Source: Goodfellowiella coeruleoviolacea (GTDB taxonomy: Bacteria > Actinomycetota > Actinomycetes > Mycobacteriales > Pseudonocardiaceae). Taken from it: 64,000 bases of DNA. Position 1 is the stretch's first letter. Each line of letters starts with the position of its first letter. Made by a program: the position numbers and the translations under genes. The stretch covers positions 1-64,000 of the forward strand of contig NZ_JAMTCK010000017.1 of assembly GCF_024171785.1 (NCBI RefSeq), read 5' to 3'. Of this stretch, positions 16,951-28,438 are shown piece after piece. The notes below the pieces were generated by a model. The model searched no databases. It was given only the letters and a program-made list of their open reading frames with translations, and was not told the DNA's origin.

Positions 16951-18192
16951 GTGACGCAACCCACCAGCACGACAACACCGAGTTCCGCGACCACCCGGCG
17001 CATCACCCCGTCGGCCGGCCGGGCCTGGCTGATCGCCGCCTTCGCGATGGCGGCCGTCGGCTGGGGGGCCAACCAGTTCGCGCCACTGCTGTCGCTGTAC
17101 GAGACCTCCCGCGGGGTCAGCACCGCCCAGGGGCAGGGCATGTTCGTGCTCTACGCCGTGGGCCTGGTGCCGGGGCTGCTGCTCGGCGGGCCGCTGTCCG
17201 ACCGGCGCGGGCGGCGGCACATCATGCTCTGGGCGTTGGCGCTGTCGGTGGCGGCCAGCGTCGTGCTCGCCGTCGGCGCCTGGACCACCGTCGTGCTGTA
17301 CGCGGGCCGGCTGATCGCCGGGGTGGCCAGTGGCGCGGCGTTCAGCTGCGGCACGTCCTGGCTGGGTGAACTCAGCGCGGGCAGCCCGGGCGACGCCGAG
17401 CGGGTTCCGCGCCGCGCCACGGTCGCGATGACCGCGGGGTTCGGGCTCGGCCCGCTGGCCGCCGGGCTGCTCGCCCAGTACGCGCCAGCACCGCTGGTGG
17501 CCGTGTACCTCCCGCACATCGTGCTGGCGGCGGTCGCGCTGGCGCTGGCCTGGCGGGCCCCGGCGCCAACACCGGCGGCCCCCGCCGCGAGGGCGAAGGG
17601 GCTCGGCACACCCAGTTGGCGGCACCGCCGGTTCCTGCTGCTCGTCCTGCCGGTGGCGCCGTGGGTGTTCCTCACCGGCGCGGTCGCGCTGGCCACGCTC
17701 CCGGGCAGCGTCGGCGCCCTGCTGGGCGATCACCTGATGCTGTTCACCGGGCTGGTGACGCCGTTGCCCGCGCTGGCCGGCGTGCTCGTCCAGCCGCTCG
17801 CCCGCCGCCTGCGCGACCGGTCCCGGCTGCTCAACGTCCTCTCGCTCGCCCTCGCGGTGGTCGGTCTGCTGGTCGGCGCGGCCGCGGTGCACTCCACGTC
17901 GATCGCGCTCGTCGTCGTCGGGGCGCTGGTGCTCGGCGCCGCCTACGGCGCGCTGATGGTCAGCGGCCTGACCGAGATCCAGCGGCTGGCCACGCCCCAC
18001 CACCTCGGCCGCACGGTCGCGATCTTCCAGGCGGCGGCCTACGTCGGCTACCTCAGCCCGTTCTTCATCGCGCTGATCGCCCGCGCCGTCGCGCTGCCGC
18101 ACATCCTCGTCGCGCTGGCGGTGCTGGCCGGGGCCACCGCGATCTGGGCGGCGGTGATCGACGGCCGGCTCGCCCACACGGTGACGCGCTGA
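16951..18192 (+). CDS. MFS transporter
   Basis: 413 residues from the GTG at 16951. Twelve hydrophobic segments can be counted. The motif A loop LLGGPLSDRRGRRHIMLWAL follows helix 2, and a glycine-rich helix 5 is present. The N-terminus is a short Ser/Thr-rich tail. It resembles drug or metabolite exporters of the DHA1 type. Its divergence from the GlxA-type regulator at 16880 suggests regulated export. It converges with the response regulator gene, with 15 bp between the stops. Confidence 0.85.
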   Translation: MTQPTSTTTPSSATTRRITPSAGRAWLIAAFAMAAVGWGANQFAPLLSLYETSRGVSTAQGQGMFVLYAVGLVPGLLLGGPLSDRRGRRHIMLWALALSVAASVVLAVGAWTTVVLYAGRLIAGVASGAAFSCGTSWLGELSAGSPGDAERVPRRATVAMTAGFGLGPLAAGLLAQYAPAPLVAVYLPHIVLAAVALALAWRAPAPTPAAPAARAKGLGTPSWRHRRFLLLVLPVAPWVFLTGAVALATLPGSVGALLGDHLMLFTGLVTPLPALAGVLVQPLARRLRDRSRLLNVLSLALAVVGLLVGAAAVHSTSIALVVVGALVLGAAYGALMVSGLTEIQRLATPHHLGRTVAIFQAAAYVGYLSPFFIALIARAVALPHILVALAVLAGATAIWAAVIDGRLAHTVTR

Positions 18193-18207
18193 TCCGGCCC
18201 GGGTCGG

Positions 18208-18852
18208 TCAGTGGTTGAGGTAGGCCAGCACGGCCCGGACCCGGCGGTGGGTGTCGTCGGCGGGCGGCAGGTCGAGCTTGGTGAAGATGTTGGTGATGTG
18301 CTTCTCCACCGAGGGCGGCGCCAGCACCAGTTCGGCGCAGATGGCCGAATTGGACAGTCCCTGGGCGACCAGGGACAGCACCTCCCGCTCCCTGGGGGTG
18401 AGTGCGGTGATGCCGCGGTCGCGGTTGTTGCGGGCGAACAGCTGCCGGACCACCTCCGGGTCCATGGCGGTGCCACCGGCCGCGACCCGGTCGAGCGCGT
18501 CGAGGAACTCGTCCAGCGCGGTGACCCGGTCCTTGAGCAGGTAGCCGACCGCGCCCTGCCCGTCGGCCAGCAGTTCGGCGGCGTAGGTGCGCTCGACGTA
18601 CTGGGAGAGGATCAGGATCGGTGTGCTCGGCCGGCGCTGGCGAATGGCCAGTGCGGCGCGCAACCCCTCGTCCCGGAACCCCGGCGGCAGCCGGACATCC
18701 ACAATGGACAAGTCGGGCTCGTGGTGCTCGACGGCCCGCTCCAGCTCGACGGCGTTGTCCACGGCCGCGACCACGGTGTGCCCGGTGTCGGTGAGCACGC
18801 GCACCAGGCCCTCCCTGAGCAGCAGCAGGTCCTCGGCGATCACCACGCGCAT
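18208..18852 (-). CDS. NarL/LuxR-family response regulator
   Basis: 214 residues. The receiver domain (1-120) has the acidic pocket IAED, the phospho-acceptor Asp52 in SIVDVRLPP, and Lys107 in GYLLKDRV. The LuxR-type HTH spans about 145-205: ALTPREREVLSLVAQGLSNS, AICAELVLAPPSVEKHITNI, then FTKL. It is the partner of the histidine kinase whose stop lies 12 bp upstream. It probably controls the ABC exporter further upstream. Confidence 0.92.
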   Translation of the reverse strand: MRVVIAEDLLLLREGLVRVLTDTGHTVVAAVDNAVELERAVEHHEPDLSIVDVRLPPGFRDEGLRAALAIRQRRPSTPILILSQYVERTYAAELLADGQGAVGYLLKDRVTALDEFLDALDRVAAGGTAMDPEVVRQLFARNNRDRGITALTPREREVLSLVAQGLSNSAICAELVLAPPSVEKHITNIFTKLDLPPADDTHRRVRAVLAYLNH

Positions 18853-18864
18853 GGGGCAAGGAAA

Positions 18865-20115
18865 TCACACGGCGCCGGGCAGTTCGGCGCGCACGACCGT
18901 GGGGCCGCCGGGCGGGCTGGTGACCACCAGCGTGCCGTCCAGCGCCTCGACCCTGCGGCGCAACCCGGTCAGGCCGGACCCGGCCGGGTCGGCTCCGCCG
19001 TGTCCGTTGTCGCGCACGGTCAGTGCCAGCGGTCCACCCGGGTGCCGCACGAGTTCCACCACGCACTCGTCGGCCCCGCTGTGCTTGGCCGCGTTCGTCA
19101 GCGCCTCGGCGACCACGAAGTAGGCCGCCGCCTCCACCGCCGCGGGCAGCGCGCCCACGTCCCCGGCCCGCACGTCCACCGCCAGTGGCGCGTCCCCGGC
19201 GAGCGCGGCCAGTGCCGCGACCAGGCCGCGGTCGGTGAGGATGGGCGGGTAGATGCCCCGGACCAGCCGGCGCAGCTCGGTCAGCGCGCTGTCCAACTGC
19301 CGGCGGGCGGTGCGCACCCCCTCGTGCACCGGGTCGTCCCGCTGGCCGGCCGCGCGCAGCCGGCGTTCGGCCAGCGCGAGCGTCATGCCGGCGGCCACGA
19401 TGTGCGCCTGCGCGCCGTCGTGCAGGTCCCGCTCGATCCGTTGCAGCTCGGCGGCCTGCGCGTCGACCACCCGGCGGCGGGTCACCGCGAGTGCCTCGGC
19501 GCGGTCGGCCAGGCGCTGCCTCGGCCCCGGGGCCAGCAGCTTCTCGGCGAGCCCGGCCTGGGCCGCGGCCAGCACCCGGGCCAGCCACCACGCCAGCGGC
19601 GCCAGTGCCACGCCCACCGCGCTGAGCGCGAACCGCCCGGGCACGCTGTGGAACAGCGGGTCCACCAGCGCGGGCAGGTGCGGGTTGGGCACCGCCCACA
19701 GCCACAGCGGGGCGAGCACCGCGCCGGTGGGCACGGCCGCGGCCACCACGCCCGCCACCCCGCAGCCCAGCCCGACCGGGAACAGCAGGGCCAGCCAGCT
19801 CAGGTCCCGCCAGGTGGCCGGCTGGCGGACCAGGTCCCGGCCGCGCGCCCACGGGTTGGTGCCGCGCGTGGGCACGTAGGGCGGGGCCACGCGCCGACCC
19901 AGCACCAGGGCGGCCCTGGCCCGCTCCAGCCCGGCGATCCGCCGGGTGCCCCAGGTCGCCACGAGGAACACCGGCGGGCCGAGGTAGGTCAGCGACAGCA
20001 CGCCGCTGGCCAGCGTGGTGAACAGGGTCCATAGCAGCGCGGCCGGTCCGACCAGCAGCCCACTCACCAGGTAGGCCAGGGTGCGGACCGGCCGCTGGGC
20101 CGATCGAGTGTTCAC
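18865..20115 (-). CDS. sensor histidine kinase (HisKA_3 type)
   Basis: 416 residues. The N-terminal third has several membrane helices around PVRTLAYLVSGLLVGPAALL and VGLGCGVAGVVAAAVPTGAV. The dimerisation/phospho-transfer motif is LQRIERDLHDGAQAHIVAAG, with the phosphorylated His in RDLHDG. The ATPase end has ALTNAAKHSGA and the G-boxes DNGHGGADPAGSGLTGLRRR. It is a typical intramembrane-sensing kinase and forms a pair with the NarL-type regulator. The ABC permease gene ends 10 bp upstream, so all four genes are probably one leftward operon. Confidence 0.92.
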   Translation of the reverse strand: MNTRSAQRPVRTLAYLVSGLLVGPAALLWTLFTTLASGVLSLTYLGPPVFLVATWGTRRIAGLERARAALVLGRRVAPPYVPTRGTNPWARGRDLVRQPATWRDLSWLALLFPVGLGCGVAGVVAAAVPTGAVLAPLWLWAVPNPHLPALVDPLFHSVPGRFALSAVGVALAPLAWWLARVLAAAQAGLAEKLLAPGPRQRLADRAEALAVTRRRVVDAQAAELQRIERDLHDGAQAHIVAAGMTLALAERRLRAAGQRDDPVHEGVRTARRQLDSALTELRRLVRGIYPPILTDRGLVAALAALAGDAPLAVDVRAGDVGALPAAVEAAAYFVVAEALTNAAKHSGADECVVELVRHPGGPLALTVRDNGHGGADPAGSGLTGLRRRVEALDGTLVVTSPPGGPTVVRAELPGAV

Positions 20116-20124
20116 CCGGTCAAC

Positions 20125-22665
20125 CTAACCGTTCAGGTCGGGCAGGCCGCGGCGGCGAACCACCAGCCGGGCCGGCACCGCACCGGCGACCAGGCCCAGC
20201 ACGCCCACGCCGGCGAGCATGCCCAGGTAGCGCAGCGGGTCGGCGAACAGCCGCCAGTGGCCGTCCTGGGCCACGCTGAACGCACCCACCACCGCCCCGC
20301 ACACCACGCTCCCGAGCACCAGCGCGACCAGCACGGCGATCAGCGTCTCCGCGCCGAGCATCCGGTGCAGCTGCCTGGCGGTCGCGCCGGTCAGCCGCAG
20401 GTCGGCGAACTCGCGGCGGCGCGCGCTGGTGGCGATGGCGAAGGTGTTGACCACGGCGATCGCGGTGAAGCCCAGCGAGATCACCACCATCAGCTCCCAG
20501 GCCGCCTGCTGGTTCTGCTCGTCGCCGGCCGGCTCGGTCGCGGCCGTGGCCACCAGCTCGGGCGCCTCGGCGCGCAGGGTGTCCGCCAGTGCGGGGCCAC
20601 CGCGCAGGTGCAGCGCGCCGACCAGGCCGGTGGCGTCGTGCGCGGCCACCAGGTCCGCGGGCAGCACCAGCTCACCGAAGCCGCGCCAGTGCTGGTAGAC
20701 GGCCACCACGGTGAGCGCCTGCCGGGTGCCGTCGGCCAGCCAGACCTCCGGCCGGTCCCCCACCCGCCAGCCGCGCTGCTCGGCGAGGGGTGCGCTCACC
20801 GCCATGCCGCCGCCCGTGCCCACGCCGGCCAGCTCGCCGGCCACCACACCCAGGTCCAGCGCTGGCTCACCGGTGGCGCGCAGGCCCTGCGCCGGGTGGT
20901 CCTCGGGTTTGCCGGCCTCGTCCAGCACCACCCTGGTCGGCAGGGTGGCGGCGGCACCGGTCACCCCGGGCAGCGCGGCCACCCGGTCGGCCACGGCCAG
21001 CGGCAGGCCGGTCCCGTCCGCCGTGCCCACCCGCAGCGCGCTGGGCGCCGAGCGGGCCGCCTGCTGGTCCGCGGTGACCTGGGTGAGGATGTCGCTGTTG
21101 AGCAGCATGGTGGCGTTGATGGCGAACATCAGCGTCAACGGGATCGCCGCGCCCACCACCCGGTGGGTCTCGGCCCTGGCGGTCACCGCGGCCAGCCGGC
21201 TGGCCACCCCGGTCAGCGCGACCAGCCGGGACACCACCGCGACCAGGCCGCGCACCAGGACCGGGCCGAGCGCGGCGACCGCGCACAGCAGCAGCGCGCA
21301 GGACACGAACCCCATGCCCATGCCGTAGGGGCCGCCCAACGGCACCAGGCCCAGCACGGCCACGGCCCCGGCGGCCAGCACCGCCGCCGCCAGCACCCGG
21401 GGCAGCCAGCCGACGCCGGCCACGGTCACGGTTTCCCGCAGCGCCTGGGTCGGCGCGATCCGCACGGTCCGGCGGGCGGCCAGCCAGGTCGCGGCCTGGG
21501 TCACCAGCAGGCCGACGGCCACGGCCGCCAGCAGCACCACCGGGTTGAGCGCCACGGCGAACGCCGAGGGCACCGCCCCCAGGTCGCGGAACCGCGCGGC
21601 GACCAGGGTGGCCACCAGCACGCCCAGCGGCAGCCCCGGCACCGCCGCCACCAGCGTGACCAGGGCGATCTCCGTGCCCAGCAGCCGGCGCAGCTGGCCG
21701 GGGGTGGCGCCGATGGTGCGGAGCAGGGCCAGTTCGCGCAGCCGCTGCCGCACCGCGAGCGAGACCGTGCCGGTGAGCACGAACACCGCGGCGAACCCGG
21801 TGATGCCCAGGACGAACCCGAAGATCGACACCGCGCCGACGTAGTCGGGCACGGCCCCGGGCAGGTCGGCGGCGACGCGGTCGGCACCGGTGTGCACCGG
21901 GAACTCCCCCACCCGCGTGCGCAACGCCGTGACCAGGTCGGTTTCGCTCACCCCCGGTGCCGCGCGCACGCCGATCGCGGTGGGGCCGGTCAGCCCGGAC
22001 AGGACGGCGACCTCGCTGTCGGCCACGAACACCGCGGCCTGGCCCGGCAGGGTGTCGGCGCCGTCCGGGGTGGCGGTGCCGTCCGGGGCGGCCACGCCGA
22101 CCAGGCGCAGGTCCCGCACGCCGGTCCGGCTGGTCACCCGCACGGTCTCACCCAACTCCAGGCCGCTGGCCAACGCGGCGTCGAGCACCACCTGGCCGGG
22201 CTCGGGCGCGGTGCCGGTGCGCAGCGCGTACGGGGTCAGCGCGGCCGAGCCCCAGCCGTGGGCCACCACGGCCGCCCGCTCCGGCGCCCGCACCGCGCGC
22301 CCGCCGGCCGCGAGGTGCACGGGAAACGCCGTGTCCGGCAGGGCGGCGGCCACTCCCGGCGTGGCCGCGACCGTGCCGACCAGGTCGGCGGGCAGGGCGG
22401 ACGCGCTGGTCAGCCGCTCGGTCTTGGTCTTCACCTTCACCTTGTCGCCCTTGTCGACCGCGCTGGTGAGCGTGACCGACCTGGCGCCGGCCACGACCGC
22501 GTCGGCCGAGGCGAACCGGTTCGCGCCGGGCCCCGCGGTGAGCACCGAGTGGAGCAGCAGCCCGCTGCCGGCGATGAGCGCGATCGCCAGGACCGCGGTG
22601 ACGAAGGTGCCGACGAACACGACGACACGGCGGCGCACGGTCTGGGCGGCGAGGCGGATGGTCAT
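20125..22665 (-). CDS. FtsX-type ABC transporter permease
   Basis: 846 residues. An N-terminal membrane anchor (VVVFVGTFVTAVLAIALIAG) is followed by a large extracytoplasmic region and two FtsX-like membrane blocks, one near residues 270-420 (FGFVLGITGFAAVFVLTGTV) and one at the end (VVISLGFTAIAVVNTFAIAT). This duplicated layout is typical of LolE/MacB-like permeases that work with a single ATPase and respond to antimicrobial peptides or envelope stress. Its start overlaps the ATPase stop by 4 nt, which confirms a pair. Confidence 0.9.
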   Translation of the reverse strand: MTIRLAAQTVRRRVVVFVGTFVTAVLAIALIAGSGLLLHSVLTAGPGANRFASADAVVAGARSVTLTSAVDKGDKVKVKTKTERLTSASALPADLVGTVAATPGVAAALPDTAFPVHLAAGGRAVRAPERAAVVAHGWGSAALTPYALRTGTAPEPGQVVLDAALASGLELGETVRVTSRTGVRDLRLVGVAAPDGTATPDGADTLPGQAAVFVADSEVAVLSGLTGPTAIGVRAAPGVSETDLVTALRTRVGEFPVHTGADRVAADLPGAVPDYVGAVSIFGFVLGITGFAAVFVLTGTVSLAVRQRLRELALLRTIGATPGQLRRLLGTEIALVTLVAAVPGLPLGVLVATLVAARFRDLGAVPSAFAVALNPVVLLAAVAVGLLVTQAATWLAARRTVRIAPTQALRETVTVAGVGWLPRVLAAAVLAAGAVAVLGLVPLGGPYGMGMGFVSCALLLCAVAALGPVLVRGLVAVVSRLVALTGVASRLAAVTARAETHRVVGAAIPLTLMFAINATMLLNSDILTQVTADQQAARSAPSALRVGTADGTGLPLAVADRVAALPGVTGAAATLPTRVVLDEAGKPEDHPAQGLRATGEPALDLGVVAGELAGVGTGGGMAVSAPLAEQRGWRVGDRPEVWLADGTRQALTVVAVYQHWRGFGELVLPADLVAAHDATGLVGALHLRGGPALADTLRAEAPELVATAATEPAGDEQNQQAAWELMVVISLGFTAIAVVNTFAIATSARRREFADLRLTGATARQLHRMLGAETLIAVLVALVLGSVVCGAVVGAFSVAQDGHWRLFADPLRYLGMLAGVGVLGLVAGAVPARLVVRRRGLPDLNG

Positions 22666-23411
22666 CGGGTCAGCTCCATCATCCGGGCCGCCACCCGCTG
22701 GGCGGTCGGCTCGTGCAGTTCACCGGCCAGCCGGCCGTCGGCGAGGAAGAGCACGCGGTCGGCCCAGGCCGCCGCGGCCGGGTCGTGGGTGACCATGACG
22801 ACGGTGGCGCCCAGGTCGGCCACGCACTGCCGGAGCAGCCGCAGCACCTCGCGACCGGTGGCCAGGTCCAGCGCGCCGGTCGGCTCGTCACCGAAGATCA
22901 CTTCGGGCCGCGCGGCCAGTGCCCTGGCCAGGGCCACCCGCTGCTGCTGGCCACCGGACAGCTCACCCGGCCGGGCCTTCTCCCGCCCGGCCAGGCCGAC
23001 CCGGGCCAGCACCTCCCCGGCCCACGCCCGGTCCGGCCGCGTGCCGGCCAGCTGCTGCGGCAGCAGCACGTTGTCCCACACCGACAGGGCGTCGACCAGG
23101 TTGAACGCCTGGAAGACGAACCCGACGTGGCGGCGGCGCACCGCGGTCAGCCGCGGTTCCCGCAGCGCACCGATGTCCTGCCCGGCCAGCAGCACCCGGC
23201 CGCTGGTCGGCCGGTCCAGCCCGGCCGCGCAGTGCAGCAGCGTTGACTTGCCCGAGCCGGACGGCCCCATCACCGCCGTGAACGTCCCCCGGGTGAACGC
23301 CACGCTCACCCCGTCCAGCGCCCGCACCCGCCCACCGTGCACCTTGGACACCTCGGCCAACGCGACCACGTCGCGTGGTGCCGTGCCTTGCTCATCCCGC
23401 AGCAGAACCAT
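22662..23411 (-). CDS. ABC transporter ATP-binding protein
   Basis: 249 residues from the ATG at 23411; an ATG 10 codons upstream is possible. Walker A is GPSGSGKSTLLHCAAG, the signature is ELSGGQQQRVALARALAA, and Walker B is VIFGDEPTGALDLATG. It belongs to the MacB/LolD class (DPASG after the Walker B region is replaced by TGALD, as usual). It energises the FtsX-type permease at 20125-22665. With the two-component genes it forms an exporter-plus-sensor module. Confidence 0.93.
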   Translation of the reverse strand: MVLLRDEQGTAPRDVVALAEVSKVHGGRVRALDGVSVAFTRGTFTAVMGPSGSGKSTLLHCAAGLDRPTSGRVLLAGQDIGALREPRLTAVRRRHVGFVFQAFNLVDALSVWDNVLLPQQLAGTRPDRAWAGEVLARVGLAGREKARPGELSGGQQQRVALARALAARPEVIFGDEPTGALDLATGREVLRLLRQCVADLGATVVMVTHDPAAAAWADRVLFLADGRLAGELHEPTAQRVAARMMELTR

Positions 23412-23550
23412 GCCGTTGATCTTTCGGTTCCGGCGGCCCACACCCCACCGGGCAGCCCTGGAAACCGGGGGTAGGGCTGTCCCTACCTGCCGGCGGAACC
23501 GCTGGTCAACGCCGTGGCGGGGGCGCGGCGGCCCCAGCGGCCGACCTGGC

Positions 23551-24573
23551 TCAGCGGTTCGGCGGGTTGTTCGGCGGGTTGTTCGGCGGGTTGAGCGGTT
23601 CCGCCACCGGTGCCACCCGGACGGCCCCGTCGGCCAGGCGCAGCGCGAGCGGCACGTTCACCGGCAGTTCCCGCCGCAGCTCGTCGGAGATGTAGTCCAT
23701 GGTGGCGATGCGGTCGGCGTAGTCGAGGAAGCGGTGGCAACCCACCAGGGCCGGTCCGGTGCCGCCCACCGCGGCCAGCACCTCGGCCAGGGTCGGGCCG
23801 GTGCCGTCCTCGGGTTGGATCACCTCCACGGCGGGCAGGTGCCGGGTGGCCACCCGCTCCGGGAAGAACGCGCAGGCGAAGTGCCGGTACAGCACGTACT
23901 CGGAGGCACCCGTCCACTTCGACGGCTCGCGGTTGCCGAGGAACGCCCGCCAGAGCGGCATGCCGTGCGCGCGCTCGACCCTGCGGGCGAGATCGCCGAG
24001 CACCACCCGGTCGAACACCATGTGGTGCTGCATGCCGCTGAAGTGGTCGACCATCCGCCAGCCAGGCACCAGGCGGGCCGAGGAGGTCAGCGCCGAGTGC
24101 CTGGCCGGCGGCGCCGGGTCCGCGCTGTCCGACGTCCAGCGCAGCGGGTAGCCCGTGGCCAGCAGCGACCGGCCCGCACCGTCCACAAAAGACAGATCAG
24201 CGGTGAGCGCGATGTCGGCGTCCACCACGAGCACGTGCTCGGCACCGTCCACACCGGACAGAGCAAAGCAGTTGAGCTTCAGCAGTTGCTGGAAGTACCA
24301 GGACGCGTTGCCGTGCCGCGGGCCGGCGGCGCGCAGCACCGCGTCGATCTGCCCGAGGCTGGGCGTGACCGTGGTCTCGTCGACCCACCGGACCCGGTGG
24401 TCCGCCACCGCCACGGGCTCGCGCGAGACCACGTGCACGGCGCGCACGGGGTTGCGGCAGTGCCGCAGCACCGACTCCAGGCAGAGCGGGAAGTCGTCGA
24501 GGTCCTTCGGGGCGACCGGGATCACCACGTCCACCTCGGGCAGGTCCACATCGGTCCGCACGGCACACCTCAC
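23551..24573 (-). CDS. DUF6492 family protein (glycosyltransferase-like)
   Basis: 340 residues, possibly starting at the GTG at 24558. VDVVIPVAPKDLDDFPLCLE resembles the N-terminus of GT-A nucleotide-sugar binding folds, and VLVVDADIAL is a DxD-like motif. Later HHMVFDRVVLGDLARRVE and WTGASEYVLYRHF match the DUF6492 layout. A role in cell-surface glycan assembly is likely but unproven. The C-terminus is a run of Asn-Pro-Pro-Asn units encoded by a 12-bp tandem repeat at about 23552-23596. It stands alone on its strand. Confidence 0.7.
   Translation of the reverse strand: MRCAVRTDVDLPEVDVVIPVAPKDLDDFPLCLESVLRHCRNPVRAVHVVSREPVAVADHRVRWVDETTVTPSLGQIDAVLRAAGPRHGNASWYFQQLLKLNCFALSGVDGAEHVLVVDADIALTADLSFVDGAGRSLLATGYPLRWTSDSADPAPPARHSALTSSARLVPGWRMVDHFSGMQHHMVFDRVVLGDLARRVERAHGMPLWRAFLGNREPSKWTGASEYVLYRHFACAFFPERVATRHLPAVEVIQPEDGTGPTLAEVLAAVGGTGPALVGCHRFLDYADRIATMDYISDELRRELPVNVPLALRLADGAVRVAPVAEPLNPPNNPPNNPPNR
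23552..23596. repeat. 12-bp tandem repeat encoding NPPN units
   Basis: The unit GGCGGGTTGTTC is repeated about three times and encodes the Asn-Pro-Pro-Asn tail of the DUF6492 protein. Such an in-frame short repeat can change length by slippage without breaking the frame. Confidence 0.7.
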
Positions 24574-24634
24574 TTCGACGGCGACGAGCCGATCACGTCG
24601 TCGCCGTCATGGTCCAGCACCCGCGCGCGCTCGG

Positions 24635-25117
24635 TCAGGGTTTCGACCGGGCGCGCAGCCGGGTCACCTCGCCGGTGGTGCTGCGCTGGGCCGAGGCGAA
24701 GAAGCGCAGCAGGGCGCGCAGCTGGTCCTCGTCGAAGTCGGCCAGGTCGTCACGGGTGCGGCTGGTCAGGTCGGCGTAGTAGGCGGCGATGCGGCGCAGG
24801 CCGGCGGCGGTCGGCTCGATGAGCACGCGGCGCCGGTCGACCGGGTCCACGCTGCGCCGCACACACCCGGCCGCGTCGAGCCGGTCGATCATGCGGGAGA
24901 CCGAGCCCGGGGTCAGGCCGATCCGGGTGGCCAGCACGCTGGCCGTGGTCGGGCCGTCCCGGTGCAGCAGGTGCAGGCACTGGAAGTCGGTGGGCACCAC
25001 GCCCATGCGCTCGGCGATCAGGTCGTTGAGCTGGATGACGGCGTTGGCCCAGTCGGGCAGCGCGTCGATCACGGCGCTGACCAGCGCCTCCCGCTCCGCA
25101 CCGCGCTTGTTCGGCAT
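24635..25117 (-). CDS. MarR family transcriptional regulator
   Basis: 160 residues from the ATG at 25117. The winged helix is clear: LLHRDGPTTASVLATRIGLT, PGSVSRMIDRLDAAGCVRRS, VDPVDRRRVLIEPT. The flanking helices form the dimer interface. The neighbour on the other side is the divergent SNF2 helicase at 25218, so the regulator may act on itself or on that gene. No effector can be inferred. Confidence 0.88.
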   Translation of the reverse strand: MPNKRGAEREALVSAVIDALPDWANAVIQLNDLIAERMGVVPTDFQCLHLLHRDGPTTASVLATRIGLTPGSVSRMIDRLDAAGCVRRSVDPVDRRRVLIEPTAAGLRRIAAYYADLTSRTRDDLADFDEDQLRALLRFFASAQRSTTGEVTRLRARSKP

Positions 25118-25217
25118 TTGACACCCCGGAATCCGGACCATACATTTGCGCCGCGCAACAGTTTCGTGACGCAAAGATCGCGCCAGATGCTACCAACCAG
25201 TCCGGGGGGAACCAGCA

Positions 25218-27103
<1,886 letters not shown>

Positions 27104-27104
<1 letters not shown>

Positions 27105-27664
27105 TGCCCGACTTCGGTGCCACCGGCTGGGGCCGCGCCTGGGTGCGCGCGGTCGAGTCCACCGCCGTGACCACACCCAACCCGTTGCTGCCCAAGGCCC
27201 GCAGCCTCGCCCGCAACGACGCGGTGACCACAGTGGACATCGCCCCCGGCCGGCTGACCGCCGAGGTGGTCGACCGGGGCAGGCACCACCGCGTGACCAT
27301 CGACATTCCACTGTGGACCGGTCAGGTCCGGCTGGTGGCCGACCGGCTGGTGGCCCGGTCACTGGCCGAGCACCGCGGCCTGGCCCCTGGCGATCTGCCC
27401 GACGCGCTCGCCGCCGACCTGGCCAGCCACGGCATCGACATCGCCGTGCCGACCGACGCGCAGACCGCGACCTGCACCTGCGCCAGCCGGCGCAGGCCCT
27501 GCTCACACGTGCTGGCCACGCACTACGCGCTGGCCCAGCGCGTTGACGAGCAGCCGGCCCTGGCCCTCACCCTGCGCGCACCCCGCCGCACCGGCCACCG
27601 CCAGGGCGACCCGGACTGGATCGACCTGCGCGAGGTGGACGCCGCCGCCTTCTACGGGGGCTAG
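27104..27664 (+). CDS. SWIM zinc-finger protein partner of the SNF2 helicase
   Basis: 186 residues. The ATG at 27104 shares one base with the helicase stop (TGATG). The SWIM motif is CTCASRRRPCSHVLATHYAL, a CxCx(n)CxH zinc site near residue 125. Actinobacterial SNF2 helicases often sit beside such a protein, which is thought to guide the motor to DNA or protein targets. A start GWGRAWVRAVESTA is typical of the family. This is the second gene of a two-gene operon. Confidence 0.88.
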
Positions 27665-27807
27665 GGCCTGCACCGAAGCGACTACGAGGCGTTGCGCGGG
27701 GGCTTGATGCCCAGGGCGTGTCATAGCCCGACATAGCGCGTGATGCGCCGACATGGCAGCACCCGTTGGCGTGGCCCGTAGCGCCGTACCGGGGCGGCCA
27801 GACTGTG

Positions 27808-28155
27808 CTAGTACGGGCCCCCGCCGCCGCAGTCGCACTTATTTCCGACATATTCCGGAGCCTGCGTACATACGTTCGCACAGAAGTTCTCGTCAAATGT
27901 TCGGCAATTATCCCACCATACGTCCAAAGTTTTGTCCGGCGCAATCTTGTAATTTGGCACCTTGTAAACTTCGTGCTGCTTCCCCTGGTTCTTGCCGCTC
28001 GTACAAAGTTCACCTCGTGGCGGTGGACTACAGCCTCGCGTCCACGGACAGGGCGGGTCCGTTGACGCCACCGCGCTCGCGGCAGGTGTAGACGCTCCAC
28101 ACGTCAGCGCGGCAAGGAACACCAGGGTGAACCCGGTGATGATCTTTTTCGGCAT
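27808..28155 (-). CDS. small secreted Cys-rich protein
   Basis: 115 residues from the ATG at 28155, with GGAG upstream. A signal peptide MPKKIITGFTLVFLAALTCG ends near ASA around residue 28. The mature part has eight cysteines, several paired closely: CPWTRGC, GELC, DNC, NFCANVC, NKCDCGGGG. That suggests disulfide-stabilised secretion. The less GC-rich codon use matches the neighbouring genes of this island. No known family is recognised; a toxin, inhibitor or matrix protein is possible but unsupported. Confidence 0.55.
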   Translation of the reverse strand: MPKKIITGFTLVFLAALTCGASTPAASAVASTDPPCPWTRGCSPPPRGELCTSGKNQGKQHEVYKVPNYKIAPDKTLDVWWDNCRTFDENFCANVCTQAPEYVGNKCDCGGGGPY

Positions 28156-28438
28156 AAAAACTCCACTCAGGTGTCTACTACTGAAGGTCACTTGAAGAAA
28201 CGCGAAACGGGGAACTCTCCCACCCGTCACGGGGAACTCCCCCACCCCCACGATGGCAACCCGCCGGGGCTCTGTCATCAGCCGAAGACCAAACTCACCC
28301 GAGTGAGGTATTTATGCTGGGCAATCTAATGTCCGCGCGCCCGGGCCACCAACAGCTCCGGCTACAATTCGAGGTCGCGGCGCGTGACCCTGTGCCACTG
28401 CTGTTCACCGAACTCCTGGAGCCGATACGGTGGCGTGC

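Noticed and set aside
12073-18192. A secondary-metabolite gene cluster, suggested by the FAD monooxygenase, Gfo/Idh oxidoreductase, SnoaL-like domain and MFS genes
   Set aside because: There is no PKS, NRPS, terpene synthase or other core enzyme, and each gene is paired with its own regulator, which looks like separate detoxification units.
20257-24822. A 1521-codon open frame on the plus strand across the ABC transporter genes
   Set aside because: It is antisense to the ABC permease, ATPase and DUF6492 genes, is Gln/His/Arg/Gly-rich, and has no domain. It is a by-product of very high GC at codon position 3.
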